A stretch of 64,000 nt of DNA from Clostridium_AD sp050717535 (GTDB taxonomy: Bacteria; Bacillota; Clostridia; Clostridiales; Clostridiaceae). The notes under the pieces were generated by a model that saw only the letters and a program-made list of their open reading frames with translations, searched no databases and was not told where the DNA came from. Of this stretch, positions 44,764 through 53,812 are shown piece by piece. Positions within the stretch are counted from its first letter, which is position 1. Each line of letters starts with the position of its first letter. Both the position numbers and the translations under genes were made by a program. The DNA lies in NCBI RefSeq assembly GCF_050717535.1, contig NZ_JBOITM010000066.1:1-64000 (forward strand). The letters run 5' to 3'.

Positions 44764-44944
44764 GGATATCAACATTGCCATAAATATATGGCTGACCACC
44801 GCCATCAATGCAACCACCTGGGCATGCCATGATTTCGATTATATGGTAGTTAGATTCACCATTTCGTATGGATTCAATTAATTTTCTTGCATTACCTAGA
44901 CCATTTACCGCTGCTACATTTACATCTGTGTCTTCTATTTCTAT
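44764..44944 (-). pseudogene. C-terminal fragment of an [FeFe]-hydrogenase
   Basis: The minus strand encodes about 60 codons ending near IYGNVDILQN. They include GLGNARKLIESIRNGE and the H-cluster motif MACPGGCIDGGGQP, which in intact enzymes holds two of the cysteines binding the active-site cluster. An in-frame TAA lies just upstream (44945-44947), the rest of the enzyme (over 400 residues) is missing, and the frame runs into palindromic element B downstream. A clear relic; no function expected. Confidence 0.85.
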
Positions 44945-45084
44945 TTAAGATAAGTCCATAAGCTTCAAAAATAATGGTGCTATTGAAATTAGATATTAAT
45001 TAAATTTGTTTCTAGTTCTTAGGTAGTATCCTAAAGATTTTATAACAAAGTAGCCAAATTCAATTATGACCATGGAAAAAACTA

Positions 45085-45549
45085 TTAAGCTTCCCCTGGC
45101 ATATAAGTAACATTCAAAGAACCATTGGTAGAATAAAAAAGTAGTCCGATAAGAATAAGCAGTGGCATAATTGACATGATTAACCACAACGTCAATAGGC
45201 ATCCAATAGAGTATTTAATATTGCGACTTCTATTTAATAGACTTTCTCGTGAAGGATATATTTTTATTTGAGATTCATCATTTTCATTTGCGAGAATACT
45301 CCATTTACCCTTTGAGTAAACACTATACCAGCCGCTATTTAATAATGATTGTGAAGAAACATTAATACCAGTTTTATGGCGATAAATTCTATAGGTTATT
45401 TCTTTTATTTCACCTTTTTCGAAGATGAATACTTTAGTCATAGTATTAATTTCTTTCAGGTAATAGCCTCTTGCAGACATATCGCATAACCAATTTTCAG
45501 TTTTTATAATATCAAGGTTCTAAAACGGTCTAAAAACATTCTTACTCAT
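45085..45549 (-). pseudogene. DUF2812 membrane protein gene broken by an amber codon
   Basis: A proper start (ATG 45549 with AGGGGGA upstream) reads MSKNVFRPF, then TAG (45520-45522), then NLDIIKTENWLCDMSARG in the same frame. DUF2812 proteins usually have Trp after RPF, so the TAG is most simply a TGG-to-TAG change. The rest (YYLKEI, VFIFEKGEIKEITYRIYR, then two membrane helices near residues 115-150) is intact DUF2812. A shortened product could start at a Met at 45480, but no ribosome site is seen there. Function of the family unknown. Confidence 0.75.
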
Positions 45550-45641
45550 AAAAATCCCCCTAAAATCTTACTGCAATATAAAACAAGGATATTAAATATA
45601 AAATCAGCTTGTCTACTTAAGCATTTATTCTTTTGGTTTTG

Positions 45642-46136
45642 TTATATAGAAAATAAAATAGTTGAAATTGTGTTTCTTATGCAATGAATCCAAAAGACAA
45701 CCCAAAAAGTGGAGAAGCTCTTTTTTTTATAAGTTAAATAAGAATATGCCAGTATTAACCCTACTATAAAGCCATAAAAAACATATAAATAACTATAACT
45801 GTGTGAAAATCCAAATATTAATGCTGAAATTATAGCAATAATAATATTTTTCTGTTTAAAAATATTTATAGAACTTAAAATTTCAATAATTCCATATTGA
45901 AAAATAAATGTTTCTGCTATAGGACCTACTATGGAGGCAACTATAATAGTTGAAAGCAGGGATGTCTCCTTTATGTTATCTGCTCCCCCCATTTGACCTA
46001 CGTATTTCTCATACAGATAAAATATTGGTATAAATGGTATTATAACTAAAGATGAAACTAATACCATGATAAGAATGAATTTCAAAGTAGATAACCCTTG
46101 AAAATAATTATTAATGTTTCTATAAATCCTTCTCAT
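45642..46136 (-). CDS. CPBP (CAAX protease-like) membrane protein with altered motifs
   Basis: 164 residues with about five membrane helices and the CPBP/Abi layout. The first motif, normally EExxxR, reads ETFIFQ here, so the second Glu and the Arg are lost. The second and third motifs remain as FGFSHS and FWIHCIRNT. The changed residues make protease activity doubtful. Family members can act in peptide maturation or bacteriocin immunity. The ATG at 46136 has AGGAGGAAT before it. Its neighbours on both sides are broken genes. Confidence 0.75.
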   Translation of the reverse strand: MRRIYRNINNYFQGLSTLKFILIMVLVSSLVIIPFIPIFYLYEKYVGQMGGADNIKETSLLSTIIVASIVGPIAETFIFQYGIIEILSSINIFKQKNIIIAIISALIFGFSHSYSYLYVFYGFIVGLILAYSYLTYKKKSFSTFWVVFWIHCIRNTISTILFSI

Positions 46137-46366
46137 TATATATTCCTCCTGATTGGACCTTTTATTTGAAATAATTGATATAAGTAATGATTGTAACGAT
46201 AGTATTGCCATAAAGTCACCCTGCAAATAATTCTATAGTACCGTAATAAAATATATATATTTACTAAAACATGGGTTGCATAAATACTAATAATAACATA
46301 AATTACAATAATATGTGCGCTGTACCATTACTTATGAACGGTAAAATGGTAAAAGTATGGTAAAAT

Positions 46367-46585
46367 TTAAATGAATTTCATGAGAGCAAGCCATTCTTCT
46401 GCTTTATCTGGAGAATAAAACCAAACTTGTTTAATTTCATTAATAGCATTTCTATCTCTACGTAATTTTCTTTATATTTTATAATCAATTATTGTGTCTT
46501 TAGGTATGGTAAAGCCTAAAGCAGAGTATAATTCATTATACTCATAAATGAGGATACGAGATATTATCGAATTAACCATAATCAT
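46367..46585 (-). pseudogene. Small ORF interrupted by a stop codon
   Basis: One frame reads from an ATG (46585) through YNELYSALGFTIPKDTIIDY, meets TAA at 46472-46474, then continues for some 34 codons (RDRNAINEIKQVWFYS, ending LALMKFI). The protein-like composition on both sides of the stop suggests a single gene of about 72 codons with a nonsense change. I do not recognise it. No ribosome site is visible before the ATG. Confidence 0.4.
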
Positions 46586-46735
46586 ACCTATAAAACAATA
46601 ATTATTAATTGATGCAGAAAACATTTGCAAAAGAATAGGATTAAATATAAAATATAATTAACAGCATAATTTATATGTTAAACAACCCATTTAAAAATAA
46701 TGTGGTTAAAATAATTTAAATGGATGGTGTTATTA

Positions 46736-48229
46736 ATGGACAACATTTTAGAAATTATTAAAAATGGGACTCTAACCTATGAGCAAAAGGTACTAACTCT
46801 TGCACGAGCTGCAGAAGATAGTATAGATGTTCTAAATATTAAAAAGGATACTCAAAAACTTAGGGATGAAGGAATAATATGTGATCTTTTTGAAGGTCAT
46901 GCACCTTATAGACCTAGGTATATAGTACCTAATTATGAAAAGTTCATGAAAAACGGTAGTGAATTTTTAGGACTGACTCCTCCAAAGGATATTTGGGAGG
47001 CTACAAATAATCTGTTAATATTATATAGACATGTACCATCAATTACATCATTTCCAGTATATGTAGGGAATATTGATGATCTTTTGGAACCTTTTGTGGT
47101 TAATGAGGTCGAAGCACTTCATGCTATAAAATTATTTCTAACACATATAGATAGAACTATAACAGATTCCTTTTGCCATGCTAATATAGGGCCAAAAGAT
47201 AGTAAGGCGGGAAGATTAATATTAAGAGCGGAAAGAGAACTGCAAAATGCAATTCCTAACCTAACTTTGAAATATAGTACTGATACTCCAGATGATTTTG
47301 CTATTGATGCAATTAATACTGCACTAATAACTGCTAAGCCAAGTTTTGCTAACCATGAAATGTTTTCTAAGGAGTTTGATGGAAACTATGCTATAGCAAG
47401 TTGCTATAATGGATTAACTATAGGTGGAGGAAGTTACACCTTATCTAGGTTGAATTTAGCTGGCCTTGCTAAAAAAGCAGAAAATCAAGAAGAATTTATA
47501 AATCTAATATTGCCGGATGCAGTTGAGAAAATGGTTGGGTATATGCAAGAAAGAATTAGATTTCTAGTTGAGGAGAGCGGTTTCTTTGAAACCAATTTCT
47601 TAGTAAAGGAAGGATTGATAGATAAAGAAAACTTTACAGGCATGTTTGGTATGTTTGGACTTGCTGAATGTGTAAATTATTTTATCGATTCTTCTAAATT
47701 AGAAAACAGATTTGGACATGGCAAAATAGCGAATGATCTTGGATATAGAATTATTGAAAAGCTAGAAACTGAGGTTAATAAGTACAATGATCCTCATTGC
47801 AGTATATCTAAAGGTAAATATTTATTGCATGCACAAGTGGGTATTGATTCTGATATGAGAATAAGTCCAGGTTGCAGGATTCCAATTGGTGATGAACCTG
47901 AGCTTATGCAGCATATAATTGAATCAGCTAAATTCCATAAGTTCTTCCCTTCAGGCATAGGTGACGTATTTAGTTTTGATAGTACAGTTAAAAGTAATCC
48001 AAAATATTTACTGGATATTATCAAGGGTGCTTTTGCACATCAAATGAGATATTTTTCGGCTTATTCCTCAGACTCTGATGTAATAAGGATTACTGGTTAT
48101 CTTGTTAAAAGATCAGAAATGGAAAAATTACAAAAGGGGCAGCAAGTATTGCAAGATACTGTAGCACTAGGACTTGGGGCAGTTCTGAATCAAAAGGTGT
48201 TAGAGCGAAAGATAAGAAAAAATGATTAA
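46736..48229 (+). CDS. yjjI: YjjI-family glycyl-radical enzyme
   Basis: 497 residues of the YjjI (DUF3029) glycyl-radical family, whose reaction is not known. The glycyl-radical loop is VIRITGYLV about 44 residues from the end. A candidate thiyl cysteine is in ASCYNGLTIGGG. N- and C-terminal regions resemble anaerobic ribonucleotide reductase, but the protein is shorter and lacks its Cys-rich metal site. Activation requires the radical SAM protein encoded next, which overlaps by eight bases. The ATG at 46736 is chosen because GGATGGTG lies upstream; oxygen would cut the enzyme at the Gly. Confidence 0.88.
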   Translation: MDNILEIIKNGTLTYEQKVLTLARAAEDSIDVLNIKKDTQKLRDEGIICDLFEGHAPYRPRYIVPNYEKFMKNGSEFLGLTPPKDIWEATNNLLILYRHVPSITSFPVYVGNIDDLLEPFVVNEVEALHAIKLFLTHIDRTITDSFCHANIGPKDSKAGRLILRAERELQNAIPNLTLKYSTDTPDDFAIDAINTALITAKPSFANHEMFSKEFDGNYAIASCYNGLTIGGGSYTLSRLNLAGLAKKAENQEEFINLILPDAVEKMVGYMQERIRFLVEESGFFETNFLVKEGLIDKENFTGMFGMFGLAECVNYFIDSSKLENRFGHGKIANDLGYRIIEKLETEVNKYNDPHCSISKGKYLLHAQVGIDSDMRISPGCRIPIGDEPELMQHIIESAKFHKFFPSGIGDVFSFDSTVKSNPKYLLDIIKGAFAHQMRYFSAYSSDSDVIRITGYLVKRSEMEKLQKGQQVLQDTVALGLGAVLNQKVLERKIRKND

Positions 48230-49058
48230 GGGACTAGTTAACAAAATAATTCCCTTTAGCTGTGTGGATGGACCAGGGAATAGGACAGCTATATTTTTAG
48301 AGGGGTGTAATTTCAACTGCTCTTATTGTCATAATCCAGAGACTATAAATGTTTGTAATAATTGCGGAGCATGTGTGAGTGCTTGCCATTACGGTGCGTT
48401 GCAGTTTAAGGATTTACGTGTAGTTTGGGATAAAACAGCCTGTATTAGATGTGATGAATGTATAAAGACTTGCAAAAGAAATAGTTCGCCTAAAACAGAG
48501 TGCATGACTGTGTGTGAAGTTGTAGGAGAAGTAGAAAAAAATAAGTCCTTTATCTCTGGAATTACAGTTTCAGGTGGTGAGTGTACTCTACAAAGTGAAT
48601 TTTTAACACAACTTTTTAGAGAAGTTAAAAAGATGGGTTTAACATGTTTTATGGACACTAATGGTTCAGTTCCACTATGGGAACATAAGGAGCTAGTAGA
48701 TGTTATGGATATGGCCATGGTAGATATAAAATCTTATAGTAATAAAGAGCATGAAGGACTTACAGGCATGGAGAATACCATTGTTCTAGAAAATGTACGA
48801 TATTTAGCTAAGTTAAATAAAATTTATGAAATTAGAACGGTTATTGTACCAGAAGTTTTGGATAACTATAATAATGTAGATGAAATTAGTAAACTAATTG
48901 TGTCCTTAAATCCGGATATAAGATACAAACTTATAAAATACAGGCAAATTGGTGTGAGGCATGATAAGATAAACAGTTACACACCTAATGACGAAATTAT
49001 GAAGAAACTCAGTTGTATAGCTGAGCAAAATGGTTGCAAAAATGTAGTTATAGTATAA
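48222..49058 (+). CDS. yjjW: YjjW-family glycyl-radical enzyme activating protein
   Basis: 278 residues. The radical SAM motif CNFNCSYC near residue 30 is followed by two ferredoxin-type Cys clusters (CNNCGACVSACHYGA and CIRCDECIKTCKRN) inserted before the rest of the barrel, as in YjjW/PflA-like activases with extra [4Fe-4S] clusters. It uses SAM to place the radical on the YjjI glycine. Its start overlaps the yjjI reading frame, which implies coupled synthesis. Followed by a terminator. Confidence 0.9.
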   Translation: MIKGLVNKIIPFSCVDGPGNRTAIFLEGCNFNCSYCHNPETINVCNNCGACVSACHYGALQFKDLRVVWDKTACIRCDECIKTCKRNSSPKTECMTVCEVVGEVEKNKSFISGITVSGGECTLQSEFLTQLFREVKKMGLTCFMDTNGSVPLWEHKELVDVMDMAMVDIKSYSNKEHEGLTGMENTIVLENVRYLAKLNKIYEIRTVIVPEVLDNYNNVDEISKLIVSLNPDIRYKLIKYRQIGVRHDKINSYTPNDEIMKKLSCIAEQNGCKNVVIV

Positions 49059-49123
49059 TTTGTTTAGGTAAAGGCAAACAAATACCAAGCTAGTATAGTA
49101 CACCATACATTTAAACTTGTACT

Positions 49124-49153
49124 AAAGGCCTCACAAAATGTGAGGCCTTTTAA
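49124..49153 (+). terminator. Terminator of the yjjI-yjjW operon
   Basis: AAAGGCCTCAC / GTGAGGCCTTT (49124-49134 and 49140-49150) with a short loop, followed by a T run. Confidence 0.85.
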
Positions 49154-49256
49154 CTTGTAGAAATTTTTTGAATAATATGATAATATGGTTATAATATTTA
49201 TATACTAATGTAAATTAGTAGGATTAAAATTTATAAAATGAAAGAAGGAAAATTTA

Positions 49257-51056
49257 GTGAGTGAGGTTAAAAGACTTAAGACAAGAGATGAAATCAATAG
49301 CACGTTTAAGTGGAAAGTTGATAAGATGTATATTAATTCTGCGGCCTGGGAAGAGGATTTTCAAATATTAAAATCTAAAGCCCCAAAAATGCAAATATTT
49401 TCAGGAAAATTAGGGCGGGCTGAGGATTTATTAGCATTTTTAGAAAGCAACGTAGAGATTGATAGACTTTTAGACAAATTACTTGTATATGCTCATTTAA
49501 GAGCGGACGAGGATACGGCTAAGGCTGAGTTCCAGGTTCTTAAAAATAAAATAGATGCTTATGGGGCAGAAGTCTCTAGTATTACGGCATTTTTTATTCC
49601 TGAATTATTATCATTACCAGAGGGAGCTGTAGATGAGGAAATTAAAAAAATTCCAGCACTTGAATTATATGAGTTCTATTTAAGTGATATTTTAGATCAA
49701 AAGCCTCATATCTTAAGTGTAGATGGAGAAAAACTTTTGGCTTCTGTTAGTGATTGTTTAAATGCCCCGGGAAATATATTTGGAATGCTTACAAATGCAG
49801 ACATGGTATTTCCAAGTATAAAAGATGAAACAGGCAATGAGGTTGAATTAACAGAAGGAAATTATAGTACTTTTATAAAATCTAAAGATAGAAGAGTGAG
49901 AAAAGATGCCTTTGATGCATTATTTAAAGTCTATGGTGGATTTAAAAATACTTTAACAACCTCTTTAACATCTTCAATTAAGAATTTTGTATTTAATGCA
50001 AAAACAAGAAATTATACTTCAGCCTTGGAAAGTTCTTTAAAGCCCAATAATATACCAATAGAGGTCTATGATAATGCGGTAGATACTATAAATAACAATT
50101 TATCTTCTCTCCACAAATATGTAAGCCTTAAAAAGAAACTGCTAGGACTTGATGAAATTCATATGTATGATTTATATGTACCAATAGTTGATGTAGAAGT
50201 GGACCATATTGAGTATGCAGATGCTGTTAAACTAGCACTCCAGGGTATTAAACCACTAGGAGAAGAATATTTAGATATATTCAAGAAAGGAATTAGTGAA
50301 GGTTGGGTTGACGTATTTGAAAATAAAGGTAAACGTACGGGAGCTTATTCTTGGGGCTCATATGATAGTATGCCATATGTACTTTTGAATTATAATTATC
50401 AATTGAATGATGTATCTACACTTGCTCATGAAATGGGTCACTCTATTCATTCTTATTATTCAAGGAAGAATCAACCATATATATACTCTGAATATGAATT
50501 ATTCTGTGCAGAGGTAGCATCAATAACTAATGAATGTTTATTAATAGATTATTTGATTAAAAATGAGAAAGATAAGAAGAAGAGATTATTCTTAATAAAT
50601 CAGCAATTAGAAGGGATAAGAACTACAGTATTTAGACAATGCATGTTTGCTGAGTTTGAAAAAATAACCCATGAGAGTATTGAAGGTGGCAATCCATTAT
50701 CTCCAGAGGATTTATGTAAAATTTATCATGATCTAAATGTAAAATATTTTGGAGAAGATATGGTGGTAGATGAGGGGATAGATATGGAATGGTCTAGAAT
50801 TCCTCATTTTTATAATGATTTTTACGTGTATCAATATGCTACAGGTTTTGCAGCTGCTAATTCTTTTAGTAAAATGATAGTAGAAGAGGGCGAAAGCGCT
50901 GTAGAAAGATACAAAGGATTCTTAAAAAGTGGTGGCAGTGACTACCCAATAAATATACTCAAAAAAGCAGGGGTAGATATGTCCACTCCAAAACCTTTGG
51001 AGGATACTATAAGGAGATTTGATGAACTTTTGGGGATGCTGGAAAAAGACATGTAA
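49257..51056 (+). CDS. pepF: Oligoendopeptidase F (M3B metallopeptidase)
   Basis: 599 residues, the family length. The zinc motif HEMGHSIHS lies near residue 390, with the third ligand Glu in EYELFCAEVASITNE. The substrate-binding IPHFYNDFYVYQYATGF segment is near residue 520. It cleaves peptides of roughly 7-17 residues in the cytoplasm. The start is GTG (49257) with GAAGGAAA seven bases upstream; there is no ATG nearby in frame. Monocistronic between two terminators. Confidence 0.94.
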   Translation: MSEVKRLKTRDEINSTFKWKVDKMYINSAAWEEDFQILKSKAPKMQIFSGKLGRAEDLLAFLESNVEIDRLLDKLLVYAHLRADEDTAKAEFQVLKNKIDAYGAEVSSITAFFIPELLSLPEGAVDEEIKKIPALELYEFYLSDILDQKPHILSVDGEKLLASVSDCLNAPGNIFGMLTNADMVFPSIKDETGNEVELTEGNYSTFIKSKDRRVRKDAFDALFKVYGGFKNTLTTSLTSSIKNFVFNAKTRNYTSALESSLKPNNIPIEVYDNAVDTINNNLSSLHKYVSLKKKLLGLDEIHMYDLYVPIVDVEVDHIEYADAVKLALQGIKPLGEEYLDIFKKGISEGWVDVFENKGKRTGAYSWGSYDSMPYVLLNYNYQLNDVSTLAHEMGHSIHSYYSRKNQPYIYSEYELFCAEVASITNECLLIDYLIKNEKDKKKRLFLINQQLEGIRTTVFRQCMFAEFEKITHESIEGGNPLSPEDLCKIYHDLNVKYFGEDMVVDEGIDMEWSRIPHFYNDFYVYQYATGFAAANSFSKMIVEEGESAVERYKGFLKSGGSDYPINILKKAGVDMSTPKPLEDTIRRFDELLGMLEKDM

Positions 51057-51157
51057 TAGAGTGTGTAAGTTCTCTTGTGTTCCGTGTAACAGGAATTTGA
51101 AACAGAAAATTTGATTTAGAAATTATAATGGTTTACAAGTATAAAACCCCTGAAAAT

Positions 51158-51209
51158 ACAGGTGAAAATTTATCAATACCTAATTGATAAAATATCACCT
51201 GTGTTTTTT
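51158..51209 (+). terminator. Terminator of pepF
   Basis: ACAGGTGA / TCACCTGT outer stem with an inner TTTATCAA/TTGATAAA stem, then GTTTTTT. Confidence 0.8.
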
Positions 51210-51339
51210 GCATCTTCTCAATTGAATTATATTTAACGTTGATGTTACATATATTGTATATTATACGAATATAAATATGATGAATAACAGATGGGTTAAT
51301 GATTTTAGATGATGGAGGTAAAAAAGGGGAGTGATTTAA

Positions 51340-51639
51340 ATTAAAATTATACTTACTATCTTAATTGGTATAATATTTTTGATATGTATTATTATACTTC
51401 AAGTGTTTTTGTCAAAACGATACAATAAGTGGCTTGGTTTAATATTGCCAATTATTAGTGTTCTCTTTTCTATTAGGCTAGTTTTAGATATGACCTTTAA
51501 TGGGGAGGAATCAACTAGAGAAATTATAATGCAAACTGTTTTGGTGTTTTTATCATGGAATATTTTAACAGGATGTTTAATGGATATATATTTTACTTGC
51601 CGTGAAAAATTAGAAAAGAAAATGAATATTCAAGATTAA
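51340..51639 (+). CDS. Small membrane protein, possible ATT start
   Basis: The frame encodes a hydrophobic protein with helices near residues 2-22, 29-45 and 60-78, and a basic C-terminus (REKLEKKMNIQD). The first in-frame ATG would remove the first helices. GGGGAGTG is followed six bases later by ATT (51340), directly after an in-frame TAA, giving 99 residues. A TTG at 51379 has no ribosome site. ATT initiation is rare, so the start is uncertain. Family not recognised. Confidence 0.55.
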   Translation: MKIILTILIGIIFLICIIILQVFLSKRYNKWLGLILPIISVLFSIRLVLDMTFNGEESTREIIMQTVLVFLSWNILTGCLMDIYFTCREKLEKKMNIQD

Positions 51640-51734
51640 CACCAAAAACATTGATAATGTTGTATTTGGTAAATAAATAAAATATAATTAAGCAAACACA
51701 TATAATTTATTGGAATAAAATTAGGAGGCTAAAT

Positions 51735-51860
51735 ATGGGGATGATGGGGATATTCAGTTCGGTCTATTTCATTTTTTTAATAGGGGTTTTAGGATTAGGT
51801 ATATACACAACTATTTTATTTATTACCGCTTTAAAAATATATATTAAAAAGAATTCATAA
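51735..51860 (+). CDS. 41-residue single-span membrane protein
   Basis: A short frame with a very good ribosome site (TTAGGAGG nine bases before ATG 51735) encodes MGMMGIFSSV, one long hydrophobic helix with several glycines (GVLGLGIYTTILFIT) and a basic end (KIYIKKNS). The signal and composition are those of a real small membrane protein. It lies just downstream of another small membrane protein gene. Function unknown. Confidence 0.55.
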   Translation: MGMMGIFSSVYFIFLIGVLGLGIYTTILFITALKIYIKKNS

Positions 51861-51944
51861 TATAATACATTTTTCTTATATATTTAAGCTTGCACGAAGT
51901 AATTTTTGTCTTATTGGAAAATTACACAGTATCAATAATACAAT

Positions 51945-51990
51945 AAAACCCGACTTATCTAGAAATTTCTAGATAAGTCGGGTTTTATAT
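51945..51990. terminator. Perfect 42-bp palindromic terminator
   Basis: AAAACCCGACTTATCTAGAAA (51945-51965) is directly followed by its complement ending in GGGTTTT (51986). It works in both directions. Confidence 0.85.
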
Positions 51991-52033
51991 GTATTTTATA
52001 AATATAAATTATCTCAATTAGATCGCTAAGAAA

Positions 52034-52111
52034 AGTATATATTATGTAAATTGCATTTGAGCAAGCGTTACTTAGCGCAGAGAATTGCAATTGTAATAAT
52101 ATATACTTTTC
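52034..52111. repeat. Long palindromic element (member C)
   Basis: AAAAGTATATATTATG-TAAATTGCA (from 52034) pairs with TGCAATT-TAATAATATATAC (to about 52111), around a loop with GAGCAAGCG and TTAGCGC. On the minus strand the segment GCTTGCTCAAATGCA followed by TAATATATAC closely matches the right side of the element at 36.07-36.11 kb. It sits just past the stop of the APC permease. Confidence 0.7.
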
Positions 52112-52117
52112 CATCTT

Positions 52118-53455
52118 TTATTTATTTTTCTTAATATACCAATACACAGGAAGTCCTATTAAAGTTATTGCAAGACCTATAAGTGCGTTTGAAGTATCAG
52201 TCATAAGCGTACTCACTAGGATATATATACCTCCGATAACTCCAACAAGTGGAACTACTGGGTAAAAGGGCACTTTATAAGGTCTTTCTAAATCTTTATG
52301 TTTTGTTCTTAATATAAAGATTCCAGCTACTGCCATTGTGAAAAAAATCCATAAAACAAAAATAACTAGATCAGTTAAAGTATCAAAAGAACCACTAAAT
52401 ACATATAAGCAGGCAAGTCCTATCTCGAAAACAAAAGCATTTAATGGAGTTTGATATTTTGGATGTACTTTTCCTAAAAATTTATCAAAAGGTAAAAGTT
52501 TATCTTGTGCCATTGCAAAAGGTATCCTAACTCCTGTCATTAGGTAACCATTTAATGTCCCGAAAATTGAAATTAATATAATAGCCGTAATAATTAATGA
52601 ACCAGATTTTCCAAATAAAACTGTTGCAACATCAGAGGCTACTTTATTTGAACTTATAACATTTGTTATAGGAACTACATTTATAATTGCTAAATTAAAT
52701 AAAACATACACTGTTATAATAACAATTATTCCGAAAATTATTGACTTTGGTATATCTTTTTTAGGATTTTTAAGTTCGCCTGCTATATTACCTACACCTA
52801 CCCAGCCATCATAAGCCCAAAGTGTTCCAAGCATAGCTGCTCCAAACCCAGCGCCTGCTGCTGTAGTTCCTACTGGTAGAGAAAAACTGTGAGCAGTTCC
52901 TTTTATAAGTCCCAAAGCAATAATACCAAAAATCGGAATTAGTTTTGCAATAGTTGCAACAAACTGAATTTTAGCACTTAGTTTTGTTGATAATACATTT
53001 GCAATGGTAATAACAAATAGCATTAATATTGCGAATAGTTTTTGTGTCATTGCACTCATAGGTACAAAATTAGTAGCTTGAGTTGCCAGCACTATTGCTA
53101 GGGCTGCAGCTGCACCAGGTACATAAATAACTGTTTGTACCCAACCGAATAAAAAGGCCGATTTTTCTCCATAAAGTTCTTTAAGATATATAAATATACC
53201 TCCAGTTTTTGGAATAGCTGCTGCTATTTCAGCTATAGTAAGACCAGAAGCCATAGTTATAACGCCACCTGCTACCCAAGCAAGTATTCCTAGGGTTGGA
53301 GACCCTGCATTTCTAAAGACAATAGAAGGTTTAAAGAAAATTCCGGATCCTATAACCATACCTATAACTAAGGTAATGGCTTCTCGTAAACCGATTTCTT
53401 TTCTTAGTGTTTTTGGTGAATTATTGATAGAATTTAAATCTTTTGATGTTTCCAG
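52118..53455 (-). CDS. APC-family amino acid permease under glycine riboswitch control
   Basis: About 445 residues, 12 predicted membrane helices, with the APC signature MVIGSGIFFKPSIVF in helix 1 and MASGLTIAEIAAAIPKTGGIF in helix 2, close to the LAT/SteT-like group. A tandem glycine riboswitch with a terminator lies directly upstream, so the substrate is probably glycine, or serine/alanine. The first ATG in frame would cut into helix 1. The frame continues upstream (LRKEIGLREAITLVIG) to a CTG at about 53455 with AAAGGATG before it and a TGA just upstream, so a CTG or ATT start is likely. Confidence 0.85.
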   Translation of the reverse strand: METSKDLNSINNSPKTLRKEIGLREAITLVIGMVIGSGIFFKPSIVFRNAGSPTLGILAWVAGGVITMASGLTIAEIAAAIPKTGGIFIYLKELYGEKSAFLFGWVQTVIYVPGAAAALAIVLATQATNFVPMSAMTQKLFAILMLFVITIANVLSTKLSAKIQFVATIAKLIPIFGIIALGLIKGTAHSFSLPVGTTAAGAGFGAAMLGTLWAYDGWVGVGNIAGELKNPKKDIPKSIIFGIIVIITVYVLFNLAIINVVPITNVISSNKVASDVATVLFGKSGSLIITAIILISIFGTLNGYLMTGVRIPFAMAQDKLLPFDKFLGKVHPKYQTPLNAFVFEIGLACLYVFSGSFDTLTDLVIFVLWIFFTMAVAGIFILRTKHKDLERPYKVPFYPVVPLVGVIGGIYILVSTLMTDTSNALIGLAITLIGLPVYWYIKKNK

Positions 53456-53583
53456 AATAAATCATCCTTTCTTTTGTGTGCATTGGAGTAATAAAAAATT
53501 TGTGTTAGTTAAAGACTTTAGAAGAGTATTTAATTAGTGAGAATATAAGTTTTCTACAAAAAAATCATGGAAATATATAAAAA

Positions 53584-53627
53584 CAGGGAGCAAAAAGGCA
53601 ACAAAAACACTGCCTTTTTACTCCCTG
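53584..53627 (-). terminator. Riboswitch-controlled terminator before the APC permease
   Basis: On the minus strand CAGGGAGTAAAAAGGCA pairs with its complement (TGCCTTTTTGCTCCCTG with a central loop), followed by TTTTTAT. It lies between the second glycine aptamer and the permease start, in the position of an expression platform. Confidence 0.85.
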
Positions 53628-53629
53628 TC

Positions 53630-53812
53630 CTTTTATCTGAAAGTTTCCTTAGACAATAATCTAAGTTGCTCCGTTGATGCCACATTTAAGTAGTCTCTCC
53701 AGGGGTATGTCAAATTATTGTATGAAACCTGAAAGTTTCAAAATAAATCATAAGCATAGATTTATCTCTTTCTTCTACGGTTATCCAATATGGATATCTC
53801 CAATAATTATCA
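53630..53812 (-). promoter_or_regulatory. Tandem glycine riboswitch (minus strand)
   Basis: Two glycine aptamers in series. Aptamer 1 (about 53805-53722) has GGAGATATCC, ATAACCGTAGAAGAAA and GAAACTTTCAGGTTTCAT. Aptamer 2 (about 53705-53635) has TGGAGAGACT, GGCATCAACGGAGCAA and GGAAACTTTCAGAT. These are the conserved blocks of the gcvT-type riboswitch. A terminator follows at once. It controls the APC permease, and glycine binding is expected to alter termination. Confidence 0.9.

Noticed and set aside
44996..45202. Minus-strand frame overlapping the end of the DUF2812 gene
   Set aside because: It overlaps the better-supported DUF2812 frame, has no ribosome site and no recognisable domain.
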